Shown piece after piece: positions 20,864-24,842 of a DNA stretch of 24,842 nt. Position 1 is the first letter of the stretch; every line of letters begins with the position of its first letter. Made by a program: the position numbers and the translations under genes. This stretch comes from an uncultured Oscillospiraceae bacterium (GTDB lineage Bacteria > Bacillota > Clostridia > Oscillospirales > Oscillospiraceae), in assembly GCA_910584285.1 (NCBI GenBank), contig CAJTYK010000029.1, positions 1-24,842 of the forward strand, read 5' to 3'. The notes below the pieces were generated by a model that saw only the letters and a program-made list of their open reading frames with translations, had not been told where the DNA came from and ran no database searches.

Positions 20864-21250
20864 TCATAATAGGTTGGTCAGACTGGGCAGCTCCGACTCC
20901 AGCAGCAGCCCGATCTGGGTGATGAGCCGCGCGTTCACCGCAGCGTATTCCGCGCTCTGCCGCTCTCCCGCCCGCAAAAAGGCCAGGGCCTCGTCAAAGG
21001 AGATCAGAATGGCGTCGATGTCGGTGTGGCGCAGGGTGGTGTGGAGGTAGCCCTCATGCTCCACCCAGATCTCCTTGGCCTGCCGGGTAAGCCGATCCGC
21101 CTCCTCCCAGTCCTCCCGCTCCACCTGCTCCTGGGCCCGGGAGAGAAGATCGGACAGCTCCCCGGTGAAGTGATCCAGATAGACGGTGTGAATCGTGCAC
21201 AAAACCGTCAGCAGAACCAGCAGGCCCAGGGGTACATACAGCCGCCTCAC
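20864..21250 (-). CDS. DUF4363 family protein
   Basis: 128 residues: one N-terminal membrane helix (~5-23), then a helical, highly charged extracytoplasmic part (SRAQEQVEREDWEEADRLTR, then TLRHTDIDAILISFDEALAF). This matches DUF4363, small single-pass proteins found in many Clostridia. The start overlaps the DUF421 gene by four bases, the arrangement usually seen for this pair. Function is unknown; association with spore formers suggests, but does not show, a sporulation role. Confidence 0.75.
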   Translation of the reverse strand: MRRLYVPLGLLVLLTVLCTIHTVYLDHFTGELSDLLSRAQEQVEREDWEEADRLTRQAKEIWVEHEGYLHTTLRHTDIDAILISFDEALAFLRAGERQSAEYAAVNARLITQIGLLLESELPSLTNLL

Positions 21251-21930
21251 GCCGTCGCCCCCCTCTTCGGGACGCAGTAGGTGTTCCCCGTCTCGTCCAC
21301 CGTGAGCAGGAACACCTGCCGGTGGGAGGTGAGGCCGTGGGCAGCCAGCTGCTTCTCCAGCCAGACCTGCTCATAGCCCCGGCCCTTCAGGTTGTGCTCC
21401 AGCAGCCGGCCGTCGCTCACCAGCACCACCGGCAGGCCGGTCTCCTGGGTGGGCACCCCCATCTGGGCGGCGGTGGCGGGCTTCTCCGCCGCGTAGGGCA
21501 GCACGGACAGCTGGCCGTTGGTCTCCAGCAGGGCGAACTTGACGGTCTGGATATCGGTGTAGCCCTGCATCCGCAGCTCCTCCAGCAGCTCGTCAATGGT
21601 GAGGCGGCTGCGCTCCAGCTCTCGCTGGAGTACCTTTCCGTTCTCCACCACCACCGAGGGCTTGCCGCACAGCAGCGCTCGGAAGCTCAGGGACTTGGTG
21701 CACAGCACCGACAGCGTGGCCGACAGGGCCAGCAGCACCACAATGGGGATCAGCCCCGACAGCAGGGGGATCCCGTTGTCCTGCATGGGGACGGAGGCCA
21801 GATCCGCGATGATCAGGGTGAGCACCAGTTCGGAGGGCTCCAGCTGGCCGATCTGGTGCTTGCCCAGCAGCCGGATGCCCACGATGATAAAGAGGTAGAG
21901 CACCACGGTGCGTATGAGTACCACAAACAC
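21247..21930 (-). CDS. DUF421 (YetF-like) membrane protein
   Basis: 227 residues with about three N-terminal membrane helices (first ~5-20, then ~35-47 and 58-78) and a soluble C-terminal part. Family blocks are LLGKHQIGQLEPSELVLTLI near residue 22, CGKPSVVVENGKVLQ near 87, and LRMQGYTDIQTVKFALLETN near 117. These are shared with Bacillus YetF, YkjA and YrbG; the family's function is unresolved. The start is GTG 21930 with GAGGTG seven bases upstream. The GC-rich 21931-22075 stretch has no clear promoter for it. Confidence 0.88.
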   Translation of the reverse strand: MFVVLIRTVVLYLFIIVGIRLLGKHQIGQLEPSELVLTLIIADLASVPMQDNGIPLLSGLIPIVVLLALSATLSVLCTKSLSFRALLCGKPSVVVENGKVLQRELERSRLTIDELLEELRMQGYTDIQTVKFALLETNGQLSVLPYAAEKPATAAQMGVPTQETGLPVVLVSDGRLLEHNLKGRGYEQVWLEKQLAAHGLTSHRQVFLLTVDETGNTYCVPKRGATA

Positions 21931-22075
21931 AAAAAAACACCTCGTTTCCCGGCTGCGGCCGGGGCCTTGCTCATGGCCGCCCGCTCAGTTTGCCCGGGGC
22001 AGGGCAGGGATATGCCCCTGCGGTGCCCGGATTTACAGGTTTGTTCAATCCAGCGGAAAAGTGGGAATCTCCGTC

Positions 22076-22104
22076 TTGTTTTTTGGGTGGAGATACGGTA
22101 CAAT
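22076..22104 (+). promoter_or_regulatory. sigma-A promoter of the 201-residue membrane protein gene
   Basis: TTGTTT (22076-22081), 17 bases, TACAAT (22099-22104), about 80 bases before ATG 22193. Confidence 0.7.
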
Positions 22105-22192
22105 AGATGGGCGGGAAAATTTGCCGGGAAAGCAGTTTCTTCCGGCGCGGGCGCGCCGATCATGTTCGAAAAGAGAAGGAGAGAGCCGCTCT

Positions 22193-22798
22193 ATGAACCA
22201 AAAGAGTATCCAACGGATCAACCCCGCCTATCTGCTGCTGACCATATTTGTCCCTTTGGTGCTGATCTTCGGGTTGGGCTTTATCGGGGCTACCCAGTTC
22301 CGGGAGGGGGGCGTGGGCGCCGTGATCTTCCTGATGTGTCCCACGGCGGTGTCCGTGGTGTGGTGGATCTTTGGCCCCACTACCATCTGGCGCATTCAGA
22401 AAAAGGCCATGGAGAAGAAGCTGGATCAGGAGGGCTTCACCCGGAATCAGACCTTCTATGGCAGCAGCCACACCGTGGTGGTGGACATTCGCAAGGGCAG
22501 GATCGCCCTGCTGTTCTTCTGGAACCCTTTCGTGCCCTACATCCTCCCTGCCAGCCGGGTGGCCAAGGCGTGGACAGACGACGGCGCCGCCGGATCGGGC
22601 TTTATGCGGGGCACCAGCCGGGTGAGCTTCCTGTTTCTCATCGACGGGATCAAGATCCGGGTGAACACCTTCACCTCCAACCAGCGGTGGAAGATGAACG
22701 ACGAACATGTGCTGACTGGCATTTCCAAGGCGGATATGTGGGTGCAGGTGCTGGCGGAGGCCAAGGAGGCGGCGGAGCTACGTCATGGGACTGATTGA
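22193..22798 (+). CDS. uncharacterised two-helix membrane protein
   Basis: 201 residues with two hydrophobic segments (~12-33 and 43-66), then a soluble, beta-rich cytoplasmic domain containing TFYGSSHTVVVDIRKGRIAL, FFWNPFVPYILPASRVAKAW and a basic KIRVNTFTSNQRWKMN. The pattern resembles membrane-anchored PH-like or bPH-type folds, but I see no motif that settles it. Start ATG 22193 follows AAGGAG at 22176-22181, a slightly long spacing; the frame is open upstream, but those codons overlap the promoter. It overlaps the next gene by 14 bases. Function unknown. Confidence 0.65.
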   Translation: MNQKSIQRINPAYLLLTIFVPLVLIFGLGFIGATQFREGGVGAVIFLMCPTAVSVVWWIFGPTTIWRIQKKAMEKKLDQEGFTRNQTFYGSSHTVVVDIRKGRIALLFFWNPFVPYILPASRVAKAWTDDGAAGSGFMRGTSRVSFLFLIDGIKIRVNTFTSNQRWKMNDEHVLTGISKADMWVQVLAEAKEAAELRHGTD

Positions 22799-23135
22799 CA
22801 AGTGGCTGCGCCGGCTGGAGGACGACTGGTGCCGGGACTGCAAGTGCGCCATGGAAAAGCTCCGTAGGCGGCTGTTTGCTCTGCCCAACGTGTCGGTCGG
22901 CCACTATGTGGAGCGCAGGGAGCCGGACTATTATCAGAAAAACCTGTACCCGGTGGAGCGGAAAGCGGACATCCCCTCGGGTATGTACGCCTGCTCTGCC
23001 ATCCAGTACCGCTGCCCCCAGTGCGGAAAGCGGCTGACGGTGCTGGACCCCTTCCTCCCCGTCCGGGACGAGGAGAAGCACGAGGGGAACATCGTGTTCA
23101 AGGCCGGGGAGCTGGACGAGTTTCTCTGGCGGTAA
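22785..23135 (+). CDS. hypothetical protein with a possible zinc ribbon
   Basis: 116 residues, soluble. Cysteines are C16-x2-C19-x-C21 near the N-terminus and C70, C77-x2-C80 (YRCPQCGKRL) in the middle. The CPQCG knuckle is typical of zinc ribbons and could pair with the first cluster. The start lies inside the end of the upstream gene (14-base overlap), so the two are probably cotranslated. Not recognised as any named family. Confidence 0.6.
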   Translation: MGLIDKWLRRLEDDWCRDCKCAMEKLRRRLFALPNVSVGHYVERREPDYYQKNLYPVERKADIPSGMYACSAIQYRCPQCGKRLTVLDPFLPVRDEEKHEGNIVFKAGELDEFLWR

Positions 23136-23144
23136 AAATTCTGG

Positions 23145-23173
23145 AACGGCGGCCTGCCAGACGGGCCGCCGTT
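23145..23173. repeat. GC-rich hairpin before guaA
   Basis: AACGGCGGCC (23145-23154) pairs with GGCCGCCGTT (23164-23173) around a nine-base loop, without a following T-run. It could slow or attenuate transcription into guaA, or be a degenerate terminator of the preceding pair. No purine riboswitch was recognised. Confidence 0.5.
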
Positions 23174-23192
23174 GCGTAAAGGAGCGGAAGGT

Positions 23193-24734
23193 ATGGGCCA
23201 TCAGATGGTCATTGTGCTGGATTTCGGCGGGCAGTATAATCAACTCATCGCCCGCCGGGTGCGGGAGTGCGGGGTGTATTGCGAGGTAAAGCCCTGCTCT
23301 ACCCCCTTGGCGGAACTGCGGGCTATGGAGCCCATCGGGATCATTCTCACCGGGGGCCCCAACTCGGTCTATCTGGACGAGTCCCCCCGGCTGGATCCGG
23401 ATATCTTTACCTGGGGCGTGCCCATCCTGGGCATCTGCTATGGCTGCCAGCTCATGGCCCACCTGCTGGGGGGGCAGGTGGTTCCCGCCCAGGCGGACGC
23501 TGCCCGGGAGTACGGTAAGACGGACACCCGCTTCGACACGGACTGTCCCCTGTTCCGGGATGTGGAGTCCACAGGCGTCACCTGGATGAGCCACGGGGAC
23601 TACATGGAGCGGGTGCCGGAGGGCTTCCGGATCACGGCTCGCTCCGCCGCCTGCCCCAATGTGGCCATCGCCGACGAGGCCCGGGGGTTCTACGGCGTGC
23701 AGTTCCACCCGGAGGTGAGCCACACCCGCCACGGCACGGATATGATCCGCCGCTTTCTCTGCGACGTGTGCCATGCCCGCCGGGACTGGGTGATGGGGGA
23801 CTACCGCCGCACCGCCGTCCAGGCCCTGCGGGAGCAGATTGGGGACGGGAAGGTGCTGCTGGCCCTGAGCGGCGGGGTGGACTCGTCGGTGGCGGCGGCG
23901 CTGCTGGCGGAGGCGGTGGGCCCGCAGCTCACCTGCGTGTTCGTAGATCACGGCCTGCTGCGCAAGGACGAGGGGGATCAGGTGGAGCAGGTGTTCTCCC
24001 GGCGGGCCATGAACTTCGTCCGAGTGGACGCGGCGGATCGGTTTCTGGCCCGACTGGCCGGGGTGGAGGAGCCGGAGCGCAAGCGGAAGATCATCGGCGA
24101 GGAGTTCATCCGGGTGTTTGAGGAGGAGGCCAGACGGATCGGTGCGGTGGATTTCTTGGCTCAGGGCACCATCTATCCCGACGTGATCGAGTCGGGGGCC
24201 GGGGATGCGGCGGTGATCAAGAGCCACCACAACGTGGGCGGCCTGCCTGACTATGTGGACTTCAAGAAGATTGTGGAGCCCCTGCGCCTGCTGTTCAAGG
24301 ACGAGGTGCGGCAGCTGGGCCGGGAGCTGGGCCTGCCGGAGTATCTGGTGGCCCGGCAGCCCTTCCCCGGGCCGGGGTTGGCCATCCGGGTGATCGGCGA
24401 GGTCACTCGGGACAAGCTGGAGCTGCTTCGGGAGGCGGACGCCATCTTCCGGGAGGAGATGGCCCGGGCAGGGGAGGACAAGCGGCTGAACCAGTTCTTC
24501 GCGGCGCTGACCAATATGCGCTCCGTGGGGGTGATGGGGGACGGCCGGACGTACGACTACGCCATAGCCCTGCGGGCAGTGACCACCGACGACTTCATGA
24601 CGGCGGACTGGGCCCGGATCCCCTACGAGCTGCTGGATCGGGTGAGCGTGCGCATCGTCAACGAGGTGAGGGGGGTCAACCGGGTGCTGTATGACGCCAC
24701 CAGCAAGCCCCCGGCGACAATTGAGTGGGAATGA
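23193..24734 (+). CDS. guaA: GMP synthase (glutamine-hydrolysing)
   Basis: 513 residues, full length. It converts XMP, ATP and glutamine to GMP. The class-I amidotransferase domain (~5-190) has the nucleophile C82 in GICYGCQ and H172/E174 in VQFHPEVSHT. The ATP-pyrophosphatase domain starts ~205 with the P-loop LSGGVDSS (225-232). The C-terminal dimerisation domain follows (RQPFPGPGLAIRVIGEVT), ending IEWE as in other GuaA proteins. Start ATG 23193 sits behind AAAGGAG/GGAAGG; the in-frame upstream codon at 23172 lies in a hairpin arm. No promoter was recognised close by, so it may be read from upstream or from an unseen start. Confidence 0.98.
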   Translation: MGHQMVIVLDFGGQYNQLIARRVRECGVYCEVKPCSTPLAELRAMEPIGIILTGGPNSVYLDESPRLDPDIFTWGVPILGICYGCQLMAHLLGGQVVPAQADAAREYGKTDTRFDTDCPLFRDVESTGVTWMSHGDYMERVPEGFRITARSAACPNVAIADEARGFYGVQFHPEVSHTRHGTDMIRRFLCDVCHARRDWVMGDYRRTAVQALREQIGDGKVLLALSGGVDSSVAAALLAEAVGPQLTCVFVDHGLLRKDEGDQVEQVFSRRAMNFVRVDAADRFLARLAGVEEPERKRKIIGEEFIRVFEEEARRIGAVDFLAQGTIYPDVIESGAGDAAVIKSHHNVGGLPDYVDFKKIVEPLRLLFKDEVRQLGRELGLPEYLVARQPFPGPGLAIRVIGEVTRDKLELLREADAIFREEMARAGEDKRLNQFFAALTNMRSVGVMGDGRTYDYAIALRAVTTDDFMTADWARIPYELLDRVSVRIVNEVRGVNRVLYDATSKPPATIEWE

Positions 24735-24842
24735 GTTTTCGAAACTCCGAACCTGTTGCGGCACAAGGGATAGACGGTTTTGTGTCCCTCTTTTGATAAC
24801 GATTTGATAACGCTCCCCATAGGCCGTATCATTCTGTATCCC
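24733..24842. other. possible edge of an element integrated at the guaA 3' end
   Basis: Immediately after the guaA stop comes a short inverted repeat (GAGTTT, TCG, AAACTC, 24733-24747) and then two adjacent direct repeats of TTTGATAACG (24792-24801 and 24803-24812, period 11). No gene is seen. The 3' end of guaA is a known integration site for genomic islands, and repeats like these are common next to tyrosine-recombinase attachment sites. The window ends before any integrase could be seen. Confidence 0.35.

Noticed and set aside
23136..23192. A purine or related riboswitch before guaA
   Set aside because: Only 57 bases are available, with one simple hairpin and no purine-aptamer core.
22671..24764. 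A 697-codon leftward open frame opposite guaA
   Set aside because: Antisense to an unambiguous GuaA with all motifs; composition is that of GC-rich shadow sequence.

Overview
This GC-rich window reads like a chromosomal segment of a gut anaerobe of the Firmicutes, most likely Oscillospiraceae (Flavonifractor/Lawsonibacter/Dysosmobacter type). That placement is inferred from the protein styles, AGGAGG-type ribosome binding sites, TTGACA-N17-TATAAT promoters, a CIRCE operator, a three-domain SLH surface protein and the DUF421/DUF4363 pair. Most of the window is ordinary core genome: about 21 intact genes, 3 small or uncharacterised proteins, the first 27 codons of an ECF-transporter ATPase at the left edge, and several gene relics. 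No tRNA, rRNA or CRISPR array was seen.

Layout. 1-1853: a leftward operon (RlmI-like methyltransferase, VanZ-like protein, EcfA-type ATPase) fired by a near-consensus promoter, divergent from the next gene. 1854-5003: a 1000-residue cyclic-di-GMP protein (degenerate GGDEF, intact EAL, several PAS-like modules) with a strong terminator. 5004-5960: a secreted SLH/Ig-like protein. 5961-9094: a patchy, visibly less GC-rich island with an alpha/beta-hydrolase relic, an orphan chemoreceptor and tails of two unrelated transposases. 9149-9712: an Hsp20 gene with a CIRCE operator inside its promoter. 9840-11980: an autoregulated tetR-ABC exporter operon. 12028-12906: a HAD phosphatase. 12907-17241: a solute-binding protein/permease/ATPase operon of the ferric-iron/phosphonate class with an internal terminator.

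17320-19796: rodA diverges from tsaE-tsaB (tRNA t6A synthesis) across a symmetric pair of promoters. 19795-20861: nrdR, again back to back across an inverted repeat with a gene for a 47-residue repeat protein, then a 65-residue protein between two terminators. 20864-21930: a DUF421-DUF4363 operon. 22076-23135: two overlapping uncharacterised genes. 23193-24734: guaA. The last ~100 bases have adjacent direct repeats and may be the edge of an element integrated at the guaA 3' end.

I found no clear new multi-gene system. The best leads are the EAL protein with its PAS modules after the enzyme domain, the 47-residue repeat protein and its shared promoter with nrdR, the symmetric rodA/tsaE promoters, the CIRCE-controlled Hsp20, the relic island around the chemoreceptor, and the guaA boundary.
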